64,000 nt of DNA. Source: Empedobacter brevis NBRC 14943 = ATCC 43319. Lineage in GTDB: Bacteria > Bacteroidota > Bacteroidia > Flavobacteriales > Weeksellaceae. This document shows positions 27,007 through 36,159 of this stretch, piece by piece; the first letter of the stretch is position 1; each line of letters begins with the position of its first letter. The DNA lies in the NCBI RefSeq assembly GCF_000382425.1, contig NZ_KB908294.1:248001-312000 (forward strand). The letters run 5' to 3'. Below the pieces are notes generated by a model. The model ran no database searches and had not been told where the DNA came from. It was given only the letters and a program-made list of their open reading frames with translations. The position numbers and the translations under genes are program-made.

Positions 27007-28281
27007 TTATTTTTTGAGTATAAATTGATGAAAAGGAGCTTCGTACCGATAATTTAATTTTAGTTTTTGCTGATTTTTGATAATCGTCTCGACAATAGAA
27101 AGTCCCAAACCATTGTTTCCTTCACTTGTTCCTTGTTTATAAAAACGATTATAAATCATGTTTGTATCTAATGAGTAATTCTTTCCTGTATTCGAAATCA
27201 TGAATTGATTTGAGTCAAGTTCAATTTGAATTAATTTCTCTTCATTATTGTGTTTGACTGCATTTCTTATCAAATTTGAAATTAGAATTCTGGCCAAATC
27301 TAAATTGAAGTCGATCATAAAATCTGCTTTGAAATTAGTTGTCACCTTAATTTCTGCCGCCTCAAGAATAGATTCATAATCTTCGAGTAAATCTTTCGTT
27401 AAACTTGTAAAATTAACTTCTTCATTACTTTTGTATTGATTGTTCTCTATTCTTGACAACATCAATAATGACTTATTCAAATTAACCATTCGCCAAAGCG
27501 TTTGTTTTGTGTTAACCAAACTTAACATTTCTTTCCCTCCTAAATCAGATTCTTCAATCAACAAATCGAGTTTATTCATTGCAATTGTTAAAGGAGTTTG
27601 TAATTCATGTGATGCATTTTCTATAAATAATTTTTGAGAATTAAACACTTCATCGTTCCGATTGATCATTCGTTGAATCTCATTCTGTAAAAAAGAAAAT
27701 TCTTTCACATTTGTCATAACATGAATTGGTTTTTCCTTATTTCCTACCTCATATTTTCTGAGCTGTGAAATAATTTGATCAAAAGGTTTGAATGCTTTTC
27801 TCAATCCAAAATGATTAATCAATAAAATGCTAATCAATATAAATACATACAAAGCGACTAAGGAAATTGATAAATCATAAATCAAATCGTCTTCTTCAAC
27901 CGTTGATGTTCTAATTTCGAGCATGTATGGAAAATTGTCTTTGTCATAAAAACCTGTTCTTAAAACTCTGTAAGGTTCCATATCTTCATCGTACTCCATA
28001 TACACCATTTCATTCGAAAAACGATTGCTTTCATTGTATTGACTTGGATCTACTTTTGAGATTTTAAATTGACTCAACCCAAACTCAGTTGTATTTAACA
28101 GATCTGGATCCCGATAAACTTCTCGTATAATTTCTATCTTCTGATTTTTTAATCCGTCATCCACATTATCATATACCTCATCCAAAATCAAGGAGTGAAA
28201 AATAAACGCCCATATTGCAATCACAATAAGCAACCAAAACGTAAGATAACGAAACGTATAATTTTTTAATGATATTTTCAT
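27007..28281 (-). CDS. sensor histidine kinase
   Basis: The 424-residue membrane kinase has a first transmembrane segment at about 11-33, a periplasmic sensor region of about 100 residues, a second transmembrane segment at about 137-158 and then the kinase core. The phosphorylated histidine is H225 in ENASHELQTPL; the N box is in ILISNLIRNAVKHNNEEK and the G box is NNGLGLSIVETI. The H box is the Bacteroidota RprX-like form. It starts one base after the response-regulator stop, so the pair is one transcription unit. The signal is unknown; the PepSY-like proteins encoded just downstream are candidates for modulating it. Confidence 0.92.
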   Translation of the reverse strand: MKISLKNYTFRYLTFWLLIVIAIWAFIFHSLILDEVYDNVDDGLKNQKIEIIREVYRDPDLLNTTEFGLSQFKISKVDPSQYNESNRFSNEMVYMEYDEDMEPYRVLRTGFYDKDNFPYMLEIRTSTVEEDDLIYDLSISLVALYVFILISILLINHFGLRKAFKPFDQIISQLRKYEVGNKEKPIHVMTNVKEFSFLQNEIQRMINRNDEVFNSQKLFIENASHELQTPLTIAMNKLDLLIEESDLGGKEMLSLVNTKQTLWRMVNLNKSLLMLSRIENNQYKSNEEVNFTSLTKDLLEDYESILEAAEIKVTTNFKADFMIDFNLDLARILISNLIRNAVKHNNEEKLIQIELDSNQFMISNTGKNYSLDTNMIYNRFYKQGTSEGNNGLGLSIVETIIKNQQKLKLNYRYEAPFHQFILKK

Positions 28282-28282
28282 T

Positions 28283-28954
28283 CTAAATCAACTTATACCC
28301 TATTCCGTAAACCGCCTGTAAATCAGCTTCAGAATTGGCTTCTTTCATTTTTTTTCTTAGGTTTTTTATTTGAGAATAAATAAAGTCAAGATTATCTGCC
28401 ATCTCGATATGATCTCCCCAAACACTTTCAGCTAAAGTTGTTTTCTGAAAAACCCGTTCAGGTCTTAACATAAAATAATAAAGTAAATCATATTCTTTTC
28501 GATTCAATTTAAGTTCGACATCATTTACTTTCACCAAACGATCTTCAGGAAATATTTTTATATTTTTATAACGTAAAACATCTTCTCCTTTTTGAAGATT
28601 TTTACGTAACGCTACTTTTATTCTGGCTAATAATTCTGCAAAATGAAATGGTTTAGCTAAATAATCATCTGCTCCGACCAATAAACCTTCCACTTTATCA
28701 TCAACCGAATCTTTGGCTGACAAAATAATGACCGAAGTTGTTTTGTTCAGTTTTTTCAACTCTTTTAATAGAGACATCCCATTTCCATCCGGCAACATCA
28801 TGTCTAGCAAAATACAGTCATAATCGAATGAAATTATTTTATTCAACGCCTGCTTATAATTATCTGCAGACTCAACAATAATCTTTTCACGTTCTAAAAA
28901 CTCAACAATTGTTTCTTGCAATTTAATCTCGTCTTCGACGACTAAAACCTTCAT
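28283..28954 (-). CDS. OmpR-family response regulator
   Basis: The 223-residue protein has a receiver domain (acidic pair E8/D9, phosphoacceptor D51 in CILLDMMLPDGNG, lysine in LAKPFHFAELLARI at about 101) and a C-terminal winged helix of the OmpR/PhoB type (LNRKEYDLLYYFMLRPERVF, then DNLDFIYSQIKNLRKKM and VYGIGYKLI). It is the first gene of the regulator-kinase pair. The direct repeat 40-61 bases upstream resembles the one before the PepSY genes, which suggests autoregulation plus control of the PepSY pair. Confidence 0.94.
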   Translation of the reverse strand: MKVLVVEDEIKLQETIVEFLEREKIIVESADNYKQALNKIISFDYDCILLDMMLPDGNGMSLLKELKKLNKTTSVIILSAKDSVDDKVEGLLVGADDYLAKPFHFAELLARIKVALRKNLQKGEDVLRYKNIKIFPEDRLVKVNDVELKLNRKEYDLLYYFMLRPERVFQKTTLAESVWGDHIEMADNLDFIYSQIKNLRKKMKEANSEADLQAVYGIGYKLI

Positions 28955-28993
28955 AACTTCAGTTTAAATAATTGGTAAAAATGGAGAGTAAAA

Positions 28994-29015
28994 TAGGAAA
29001 GAATTAGGAAAACTC
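28994..29015 (-). promoter_or_regulatory. direct repeat, candidate autoregulatory site
   Basis: On the plus strand TAGGAAAGAAT and TAGGAAAACTC are tandem 11-base units 40-61 bases before the response-regulator start. Spacing, period and sequence match the pair at 26985-27006 (shared pattern TWGGRAA). Confidence 0.55.
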
Positions 29016-29046
29016 CTACTTTTATTCTCAAAATAAGCTTTCAATT

Positions 29047-30063
29047 TTGAAAAAATATAGTTTTAAAAACGATTACAGTGAAGGAGCGCATCCTTCTATT
29101 CTACAGCGGTTAATTGAAACCAATTTAGAACAAGCCATTGGTTATGGTGAAGATGAATTTTGTGATGAAGCAAGAGAATTAATTAAAAAACATTTGAAAA
29201 AAGACGCTTCCATTCATTTTGTGTCAGGCGGAACACAAGCAAATTTAATTGTAATTTCATCTCTTCTTCGCCCTTTCGAGTCTGTAATTGCTGCTGAAAG
29301 CGGACATATTGCTGTACACGAAACCGGTGCAATTGAAGCTACAGGACACAAAATAAATACGGTTGCAACAAACAACGGAAAAATTACACCTGAACAAATA
29401 ACTATAATTCTCAATAGTCATACGGATGAACATATGGTAAAACCGAAATTGGTTTATATTTCTAATTCTACCGAAATCGGAAGTGTTTATACCAAGAAAG
29501 AACTGCAAACACTTTACAAGTTCTGTCAGGAAAATGAATTGTATCTTTTTGTCGATGGTGCACGATTAGCCTCAGCGTTAACCTCTTCTAAATGTGATTT
29601 AACATTAGAAGATATGGCAAATTTAACAGATGTCTTCTACATTGGCGGCACAAAAAATGGGGCACTTTTAGGAGAAGTCATTGTGATTAACACTCCTGTT
29701 TTAGCCGAAAATTTTCGTTTTCATATCAAACAAAAAGGTGGCATGTTAGCCAAAGGACGGTTAATCGGCATTCAGTTTTCAGAGATGTTTCGAGATGATT
29801 TATTTTTCAAAATGGGAAAACATGCTAATCAAATGGCTGAAAAACTAGCTGAAAACATTTCTAAAAAAGGGTTCTCGTTTCTTACAGAACCTTCCAGCAA
29901 TCAAATTTTTCCAATTCTTCCGAATAAATTAATTGAACAACTTCAGCAACATTTCGAATTTTATATCTGGCAAAAAATAGATGAAGAACATTCGGCCATC
30001 AGACTTGTTACTTCATGGACAACTCCGGAACTGCAAGTTGATCATTTTATTGAATTTATATAA
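29047..30063 (+). CDS. threonine aldolase family PLP enzyme
   Basis: The 338-residue protein belongs to the beta-eliminating lyase / L-threonine aldolase family: start YSFKNDYSEGAHPSILQRLIETN, aromatic-histidine segment ESGHIAVHETGAIEATGHKI (about 80-99), LFVDGARLASAL (about 171) and the PLP lysine in FYIGGTKNGALLGE (about 198-211). It would cleave threonine or a related beta-hydroxy amino acid to glycine and an aldehyde. The start is TTG at 29047, since no ATG precedes the conserved N-terminus. It is divergent from the response regulator and shares its upstream region. Confidence 0.83.
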   Translation: MKKYSFKNDYSEGAHPSILQRLIETNLEQAIGYGEDEFCDEARELIKKHLKKDASIHFVSGGTQANLIVISSLLRPFESVIAAESGHIAVHETGAIEATGHKINTVATNNGKITPEQITIILNSHTDEHMVKPKLVYISNSTEIGSVYTKKELQTLYKFCQENELYLFVDGARLASALTSSKCDLTLEDMANLTDVFYIGGTKNGALLGEVIVINTPVLAENFRFHIKQKGGMLAKGRLIGIQFSEMFRDDLFFKMGKHANQMAEKLAENISKKGFSFLTEPSSNQIFPILPNKLIEQLQQHFEFYIWQKIDEEHSAIRLVTSWTTPELQVDHFIEFI

Positions 30064-30067
30064 AATG

Positions 30068-30096
30068 ACTAAACCCACTTCTAGAGTGGGTTTAGT
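30068..30096. terminator. bidirectional terminator
   Basis: A 12-base perfect stem (ACTAAACCCACT, loop TCTAG, AGTGGGTTTAGT) lies between the convergent aldolase-like gene and metZ. Confidence 0.9.
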
Positions 30097-30098
30097 TA

Positions 30099-31271
30099 TT
30101 ATTTTGTTTTATCTAAGGCTTGTAAAATATCTTCAATAATATCTGCTTTATCTTCTAATCCTACGGATAAACGAATTGTTCCCGGCATAATACCTAAATC
30201 AGCCCGTTCTGCATCGGTTAATTTTGCATGAGTGGTAGTCGCAGGATGTGTTGCAATAGATCTCGAATCGCCTAAATTTGATGTATAAAGAATCATTTCC
30301 AAAGCATCAATAAATTCGAAAGCGCGTTCTTTTCCGCCTTTTACTTCAAACGTTACAATACCACCACCTCCTTTCATTTGTTTTTTAGCTAACTCGTATT
30401 GCGGGTGCGAAGGTAAAAAAGGATATTTAACATCTTCAATTTCCGAATGATTGTCTAATGCCTCTGCCAAAGCTAAAGCATTTTCACAATGACGATCCAT
30501 CCGTAATGCTAAAGTTTCTAAACTTTTAGAAATGGTCCAGGCATTAAATGCTGACATCGCAGGACCTGTATGACGAATAAAAAACATCATTTCATTAATT
30601 AATTTTTCATTTCCGACAACTACCCCTCCTAAAACACGCCCTTGTCCATCCATGTATTTTGTTGCTGAATGAATGGATAAATCAAACCCAAACTGCAAAG
30701 GTTGTTGTAAATATGGTGTTGCAAAACAATTATCAATTGCAAAAATTATAGCTGGATACTTTTCTTTTAATTTTGCCAAAGCTTCTAAATCGAACAATTC
30801 CAATCCAGGATTTGAAGGAGATTCTAAAAAGACAATTTTCGTATTGGGTTGAATTGCATTTTCCCAATCTTCAATTTTAGACGTTTCAACATATGTATAA
30901 GTGACTCCCCAACGAGGGAATAATTGTGTAATTAATTGATGTGTAGAGCCAAAAATTGCACGGCTTGACACAATATGATCGCCGTTTTTTATATAAGAAG
31001 CAAATGAAGCAAAAACGGCAGCCATCCCAGAAGCAAAAGCCAAACCGGCTTCTGCTTTTTCTAAAGTACAAACCCGGTTAATAAACTCTGTTGTATTTGG
31101 ATTTGCATAACGCGAATAAACCATTCCTTGCTCCTCCTCTGCAAAAATTGCGCGACCTTGTTCTGCACTATCAAAAATAAAACTTGATGTTAAATATAAT
31201 GGAACCGAATGTTCGCGAGTAGCTGATCGAGAAGCTTGCTCTCGAATTACCTTAGACTGATCTTTTTTCAT
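30099..31271 (-). CDS. metZ: O-succinylhomoserine sulfhydrylase-type Cys/Met metabolism PLP enzyme
   Basis: The 390-residue protein is a trans-sulfuration family PLP enzyme: PLYLTSSFIFDSAEQG and YSRYANPNTTEF near the N-terminus, FASGMAAVFA (about 76), the DNCFATPYLQQPLQFGFDLSIHSATKYMDG block with the PLP lysine, and GDSRSIATHPATTTHAKL near the C-terminus. It probably makes homocysteine from an acylated homoserine and sulfide; cystathionine synthase or lyase activity cannot be excluded. The start is ATG at 31269-31271. A TTG three codons upstream lies inside the -7 promoter box, so I reject it. The mRNA may be almost leaderless. Confidence 0.87.
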   Translation of the reverse strand: MKKDQSKVIREQASRSATREHSVPLYLTSSFIFDSAEQGRAIFAEEEQGMVYSRYANPNTTEFINRVCTLEKAEAGLAFASGMAAVFASFASYIKNGDHIVSSRAIFGSTHQLITQLFPRWGVTYTYVETSKIEDWENAIQPNTKIVFLESPSNPGLELFDLEALAKLKEKYPAIIFAIDNCFATPYLQQPLQFGFDLSIHSATKYMDGQGRVLGGVVVGNEKLINEMMFFIRHTGPAMSAFNAWTISKSLETLALRMDRHCENALALAEALDNHSEIEDVKYPFLPSHPQYELAKKQMKGGGGIVTFEVKGGKERAFEFIDALEMILYTSNLGDSRSIATHPATTTHAKLTDAERADLGIMPGTIRLSVGLEDKADIIEDILQALDKTK

Positions 31272-31277
31272 AATAAT

Positions 31278-31306
31278 CAAAGTTAACGATAGTTTTATTA
31301 AGCAAA
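31278..31306 (-). promoter_or_regulatory. promoter of metZ
   Basis: On the minus strand TTTG (31303-31306), 17 bases, then TAACTTTG (31278-31285). The box ends 6 bases before the ATG, so transcription would begin at or next to the start codon. Confidence 0.65.
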
Positions 31307-31450
31307 AAGGTTTTATTAAAGTTTTAATCAGAATATTTTTCTAATAAATATATCTTTTAAGAAAACAATATTCAATTAATTTCATCCTTATAGAATAAGT
31401 TTTATTTTAATAACAATACTTTTTTAAAATTGAAATTAAAACTAGCTAAA

Positions 31451-32341
31451 CTATCGTACTCCTAAGTATATGATCGACATCGTATTTCCTAAATCTCGGT
31501 AATAACTATTTACCTCAACATTCATATTATATTGATACGAATTCTGAGTAGAACCCGGTGTTATATTTTTTATCAAAGCAACTGTCTTATTCCCTTTCGT
31601 CATATATACAATACATTTGATATTAAGGCTGGTAATAAAATTTGATCCTAAAGCCGAATCTATATAGCTTTTAGAAGTGTAGAATATTTCATCGGATAAT
31701 CCTGACGAAGGAAGTGTATTCATAAAAGGCTTCGCTAATCCAAGTTTAAGAATTCTTGTTGTGTTATCGTTTGATGATCTCCACGGTTTAAGAAGTAAAT
31801 TAATATGAAAAACATAAAACCCTGTATATGGAGCAGTAAATTCACCTGTAGTCGGATTATAAGCATCTTGACCATCAGATACTTCATTGTCAAATAGAAA
31901 TTTTCTAATATTATTACCTAAATCTGAACTTGCAAAAGAATTGTCATTTCCAGAAGGTTTCATATTAACAAGAGCAACAACTTTATTCAAATTCATTTTA
32001 TCTAGCTCATCATCTAAATTTTTTTGACTAATAATTTCATTCCATCTGTTGTTATAAAAATAATATAAATTATCTGCTTTTACATCATCAGTAACGTCTG
32101 TCGGAGTGTTGTTATTCCCATTCGTTAGATTAAAAACCAATAACGAGCTTGCAGGATTAGATATAGTAGAAGTATCCGTAACACCTCTTAACGAGACCCG
32201 CGGAATTAATATCCCTTTATCATTATCTACAACATCTAATATTGCACTTTTATCAGGGTCTTTTGTGTTTATTCCTACCTGTGCTTTTAAAGGATAAGAG
32301 ATAAGAATTGTTAGCAGGAATAGAAAATAATATTTTTTCAT
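31451..32341 (-). CDS. secreted C1q-like surface protein, copy 2
   Basis: The 296-residue protein has a signal peptide (MKKYYFLFLLTILISYPLKAQ) followed by the Bacteroidota pattern VGINTKDPDKSAILDVVDNDKGILIPRVSL. The C-terminal half (about 160-296, with FTAPYTGFYVFHINLLLKPW and KLGLAKPFMNTLPSSG) looks like a C1q/TNF-type jelly roll. It is a paralogue of the gene directly upstream, with the same order of blocks. Such proteins are thought to be exported, but their binding partner and role are unknown. The gap to the upstream copy is 21 bases, so they are probably one operon. Confidence 0.72.
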   Translation of the reverse strand: MKKYYFLFLLTILISYPLKAQVGINTKDPDKSAILDVVDNDKGILIPRVSLRGVTDTSTISNPASSLLVFNLTNGNNNTPTDVTDDVKADNLYYFYNNRWNEIISQKNLDDELDKMNLNKVVALVNMKPSGNDNSFASSDLGNNIRKFLFDNEVSDGQDAYNPTTGEFTAPYTGFYVFHINLLLKPWRSSNDNTTRILKLGLAKPFMNTLPSSGLSDEIFYTSKSYIDSALGSNFITSLNIKCIVYMTKGNKTVALIKNITPGSTQNSYQYNMNVEVNSYYRDLGNTMSIIYLGVR

Positions 32342-32362
32342 TCAAAGTAAATTTATAATAAA

Positions 32363-33268
32363 TTAATTAACAGGATAATAAGTGATTGTTAAGGTATTAG
32401 CATCATTCCTGTTAATCCCAAAAGCCGTTTCTGTATCTGCTGAATAACTATCTCCCGTAGCCGTATCAGGCGTGATATATCTTGACAAAATCATAATTTT
32501 CTCACCTTTTGTCATTTTCATTACACCTGAAATACTAAGTGTCAATGGATCCGAAGTAGTAAGCGCCGGATTCAGAGGTTGATTAAGAATTGCAAAAGTT
32601 CCATTATTGTATACACTTGGAGATGTTCCTATAAAAGGTTTACTCACCCCAAGTCTCGTCAGTTTTGTAGTAGCTTGCGCTTGATTGCTCTTCAATAATG
32701 TATTGGCGTCTATTTGATAATATCCAGTATATGGAGCTGTAAAAACAGAAGTCGAAACATCATAAGAATTGACAACTTTCTCATATAATTTAGCCTTAAA
32801 ATACATTTGACGAATATTGTTTGAGGCTGTTCCTTGAGTAGGACTCAGATAATCAACACTACTATTATTAACAGATTTGGAAGGAAAACTTGCGATCAAT
32901 AATAACCTAGGAACACCTAAATTATCAATAGCCTCTTCAAGTCTTACTTGATTTACTAATAATTCCCAATTATTAGATGCAGTGGAAAAAAAATAATAAT
33001 TGTTTGCTATAACATCATCAACTGTTGTCGTAGTAGTTCCATTATCAGCATTAGCAAGGTTATAGACTAATAAACCATTAGCAGGAGAAGGAATAGTTGT
33101 AAGATCCGTCCTTCCTGTTAAATTTACACGTGGAATAAGTAAACCTTTATTCGAATGTTTTAATTCAAGAATAGCACTAGGATCAGGATTAGATGTATTT
33201 ACACCAACTTGTGTGTAGCCATAAAAAGAAGCTACAAGAAACCCGAAGGTCAGTAGTTTTTTGGTCAT
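32363..33268 (-). CDS. secreted C1q-like surface protein, copy 1
   Basis: The start at ATG 33266-33268 gives a signal peptide (MTKKLLTFGFLVASFYGYTQ) and 301 residues; the frame reaches 13 codons further upstream but that would bury the signal. The mature part starts VGVNTSNPDPSAILELKHSNKGLLIPRVNL, and the C-terminal half carries FTAPYTGYYQIDANTLLKS, the same fold as its downstream neighbour. The two copies differ strongly outside these blocks, so the duplication is old. The function is unknown. Confidence 0.72.
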   Translation of the reverse strand: MTKKLLTFGFLVASFYGYTQVGVNTSNPDPSAILELKHSNKGLLIPRVNLTGRTDLTTIPSPANGLLVYNLANADNGTTTTTVDDVIANNYYFFSTASNNWELLVNQVRLEEAIDNLGVPRLLLIASFPSKSVNNSSVDYLSPTQGTASNNIRQMYFKAKLYEKVVNSYDVSTSVFTAPYTGYYQIDANTLLKSNQAQATTKLTRLGVSKPFIGTSPSVYNNGTFAILNQPLNPALTTSDPLTLSISGVMKMTKGEKIMILSRYITPDTATGDSYSADTETAFGINRNDANTLTITYYPVN

Positions 33269-33393
33269 GAGGTTGAGATTAAAATTGATTTTTTGTTTAT
33301 TTATCAAACTTTATACCACAACTATTAAAACAACTAAAAATCAACAACATACAACATATTAAAACTATAAACTATTTTTTATCGTTTAATCTT

Positions 33394-33401
33394 TACCTTT
33401 G
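33394..33401 (+). promoter_or_regulatory. -7 box TACCTTTG for the DEAD-box helicase
   Basis: A full TAnnTTTG match lies 17 bases before ATG 33419. The -33 region is only T-rich (TTTTTT at 33375-33380). Confidence 0.5.
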
Positions 33402-33418
33402 TCATCTCAAATATATTT

Positions 33419-34561
33419 ATGTCATTCGAAAATTTAGGATTATCACCATATCTCTCAAAAGCAATTACAGAGCTTGGATTTTTAAAACCTTTTGAAATTC
33501 AAACCCAAACAATTCCATCGATTCTGAAAGGAAAAGATGTGATGGGAATTGCGAAGACAGGTTCCGGAAAAACATTGTGTTTTGTTGCGCCTTTATTACA
33601 AAAAATTCAGCATCAATCGTACGAAAAATCTCGTGCTATAAAAGCATTAATTTTAGTTCCGACACGTGAATTAGCGGTGCAAATTGAACAAACTTTCGCA
33701 GGTCTGCAAACTGCTTTACGCCGCGAAGTGCAAACACAAGCTGTTTATGGAGGAACATCGATTAATCCGCAAATGAAAAACCTGTACGGAACCGAAATTC
33801 TAATTGCAACACCTGGACGTTTATTGGATTTAATGGATCACAATGCGTTGTCATTGGATCAATTACACTATTTAGTGATTGATGAGGCAGATAAAATGTT
33901 TCAATTGGGATTTGGAGATGAAATGAACCGAATCTTAAAAAACATTCCTAAAAAGAAACAATCGATTCTTTTTTCGGCAACATTAAATGATAAAATTGAG
34001 GAGATAAAATCAACCTTAAATATCAATCCTCTTGTCGTTGAAATCAAAAAACAAGACATTGATTTGGATCAAATCGAACAAATTGCTTATAAAGTAGATT
34101 CGGAAAATAAAGGTCCTTTTTTGCGCTATTTAATCAAATCCGAAAATTTAGAACAAGTTTTGGTTTTTGTTTCTTCTACGCGTACTGCAGATAATTTGGT
34201 TGACAAACTAAAAAAGAATAAAATCTCTGCAATGGCCGTACACAGTAAAAAATCGCAAGGAGCCAGAATGGATAATTTAGAAGATTTTAAATTGGGTGAT
34301 GTTCGTGTTTTAGTCGCAACCGATTTGATTGGCCGGGGAATTCATATCGAAGGTTTACCAACTGTTATTAATTACGAATTACCTCGTTCTCCATTAGATT
34401 ATGTTCATAGAATTGGTCGTACAGGTCGTGCGAATGCAAACGGAAAAGCGATTAGTTTGATTACAGAGGAAGATTTGCATCATTTCAAAGTTATTCAGAA
34501 AAAAATGGGCAAAAAAGTTGATCTACTTCCAACTGATGAAATCAATTTACATGGTTATTAA
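33419..34561 (+). CDS. DEAD-box RNA helicase
   Basis: The 380-residue SF2 RNA helicase has the Q motif (FENLGLSPYLSKAITELGFLKPFEIQ), Walker A AKTGSGKT (about 44), VPTRELAVQIEQ (Ia), DEAD box in LVIDEADKMFQLG (about 150), SAT in LFSATL (about 184), VLVATDLIGRGIHIEGL (V) and YVHRIGRTGRAN (VI). It lacks a C-terminal RNA-binding extension, so it is a bare RhlE-like core that remodels RNA in ribosome assembly or decay. It is monocistronic, with a promoter box before it and a strong terminator after it. Confidence 0.93.
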   Translation: MSFENLGLSPYLSKAITELGFLKPFEIQTQTIPSILKGKDVMGIAKTGSGKTLCFVAPLLQKIQHQSYEKSRAIKALILVPTRELAVQIEQTFAGLQTALRREVQTQAVYGGTSINPQMKNLYGTEILIATPGRLLDLMDHNALSLDQLHYLVIDEADKMFQLGFGDEMNRILKNIPKKKQSILFSATLNDKIEEIKSTLNINPLVVEIKKQDIDLDQIEQIAYKVDSENKGPFLRYLIKSENLEQVLVFVSSTRTADNLVDKLKKNKISAMAVHSKKSQGARMDNLEDFKLGDVRVLVATDLIGRGIHIEGLPTVINYELPRSPLDYVHRIGRTGRANANGKAISLITEEDLHHFKVIQKKMGKKVDLLPTDEINLHGY

Positions 34562-34597
34562 TAAAAAATCATCGCGAACGATTATATACAAACAAGA

Positions 34598-34626
34598 AAA
34601 AAAGCTGAGATAATCTCAGCTTTTTT
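34598..34626. terminator. bidirectional terminator
   Basis: A 13-base perfect stem (AAAAAAGCTGAGA, loop TAA, TCTCAGCTTTTTT) lies between the convergent helicase and aspA genes. Confidence 0.92.
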
Positions 34627-34654
34627 ATGTATTCTAATTTTCCTTTTTCTCATT

Positions 34655-36043
34655 TTAAATATGAGGTCCCAACATATTTTTAGGATCAAGGATTTCATCC
34701 AGACGTTCTTTCGACAACAAGCCATGATCTAAAACCAATTGATAAACACTCGCTCCGGTTTCCAAAGCTTCTTTTGCAATTTTCGTACTCGCTTTGTATC
34801 CAATATAAGGATTAAGAGCAGTTACGATTCCAATACTATTTTGTACTTCATTTTTTAGGTGTTCAACATTTGCAGTAATCCCGTCTACACATTCAATTCG
34901 TAAAGTATCCATCGCATTTTTCAAATATTGAATAGACTCCATTATCGAAAATCCAATTACAGGTTCCATGACATTTAATTGCAACTGACCAGCCTCTGCA
35001 GCCATGGTAATTGCCGTATCATTCCCAATCACTTTGAAACAAACTTGATTCACTACTTCCGGAATAACCGGATTTACTTTCCCCGGCATAATTGAAGAAC
35101 CCGGTTGTTTTGGAGGTAAATTAATCTCGAACAAACCTGTTCTTGGACCGGAAGTTAACAATCGCAAATCATTACAGATTTTAGATAATTTCACACAAAG
35201 GCGTTTTAAAGCGGATGAAAAATCAACAAACGAACTTGTATCTGAAGTCGCCTCCACTAAATTATCCGCAAGCGTTACTTCTTCATTCATAATTTCAGCA
35301 ATTTTAGCCGTACACAATTGTGCATAACCCGGAACTGCATTCAATCCTGTTCCAATCGCTGTTGCCCCCATGTTAACCACCAATAATTCAGCAGCAATTC
35401 TATTTAAATTCTCCACCTCTTTTCGCAAAGTGTTCGAAAACCCTTCAAATTCTTGTCCTAAGGTCATTGGAACAGCATCCTGCAATTGCGTACGTCCCAT
35501 TTTTATCACATGATCAAATTGTTTTGCTTTTTTATCAAATGCTTCGTATAACTTTGTCAACGCTTCAACCAAAGGTTGATTCATATTAAATAGTGCCAAT
35601 TTTAAAGCAGAAGGATACGCATCATTTGTCGATTGCGAAAGATTAACATGATCATTTGGCGAGCAAAATTGATAATCCCCTTTTTGTTTTCCTAAATATT
35701 CCAATGCAATATTCGCAATTACTTCATTTGCATTCATGTTTGTAGAAGTCCCTGCTCCTCCTTGTATCATATCAATCGGAAACTGCTCTGTATATTTTCC
35801 TTTGATTAACTCATTGGACGCAAAAGAAATTGCCTCAAATAACTCTTTAGATAAAATTCCCAATTCATGATTTGCTTGCGCAGCTCCTAACTTCACCACA
35901 CCCAAAGCTTTTACAAATTCAGGATAATGGGATAAGTAATTATTTGAAATTTTAAAATTATTAATAGCACGTTGTGTCTGCACACCATAATAAGCCGTTT
36001 CAGGAATTTGTAATTCTCCTAATAAATCTGACTCAGTTCTCAT
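34655..36043 (-). CDS. aspA: aspartate ammonia-lyase
   Basis: The 462-residue enzyme of the fumarase/aspartase superfamily turns aspartate into fumarate and ammonia. It starts RTESDLLGELQIPETAYYGVQT, carries GGAGTSTNMNANEVIAN (about 96), the QSTNDAYPSALKLA block (about 138), MGRTQLQDAVPMTLGQEF (about 184) and the mobile signature loop GSSIMPGKVNPVIPEV (about 316). The length fits the family (about 470). Fumarase C is the main alternative, but the N-terminus and the QLQLNVMEPVIGFSIMESI block fit aspartase better. It has its own upstream region, shared with the divergent acyltransferase gene. Confidence 0.9.
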   Translation of the reverse strand: MRTESDLLGELQIPETAYYGVQTQRAINNFKISNNYLSHYPEFVKALGVVKLGAAQANHELGILSKELFEAISFASNELIKGKYTEQFPIDMIQGGAGTSTNMNANEVIANIALEYLGKQKGDYQFCSPNDHVNLSQSTNDAYPSALKLALFNMNQPLVEALTKLYEAFDKKAKQFDHVIKMGRTQLQDAVPMTLGQEFEGFSNTLRKEVENLNRIAAELLVVNMGATAIGTGLNAVPGYAQLCTAKIAEIMNEEVTLADNLVEATSDTSSFVDFSSALKRLCVKLSKICNDLRLLTSGPRTGLFEINLPPKQPGSSIMPGKVNPVIPEVVNQVCFKVIGNDTAITMAAEAGQLQLNVMEPVIGFSIMESIQYLKNAMDTLRIECVDGITANVEHLKNEVQNSIGIVTALNPYIGYKASTKIAKEALETGASVYQLVLDHGLLSKERLDEILDPKNMLGPHI

Positions 36044-36106
36044 TTTTTAATTGTTTGTTATTATCAATAAAGGTAAGCAATATAATAGGATATTTTAGAT
36101 AAGCAA

Positions 36107-36139
36107 TTTGCTAAAAATTTCAAAAAAGATATATCTTTA
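36107..36139 (+). promoter_or_regulatory. promoter of the NagX-like gene
   Basis: TTTG (36107-36110), 21 bases, then TATCTTTA (36132-36139), one base off the TAnnTTTG box; ATG follows 20 bases later. Confidence 0.5.
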
Positions 36140-36159
36140 AAAACATTAATACAAAAGAA

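Noticed and set aside
31272-31280. TTG start for metZ
   Set aside because: The codon lies inside the TAACTTTG promoter box, so it cannot be in the mRNA.
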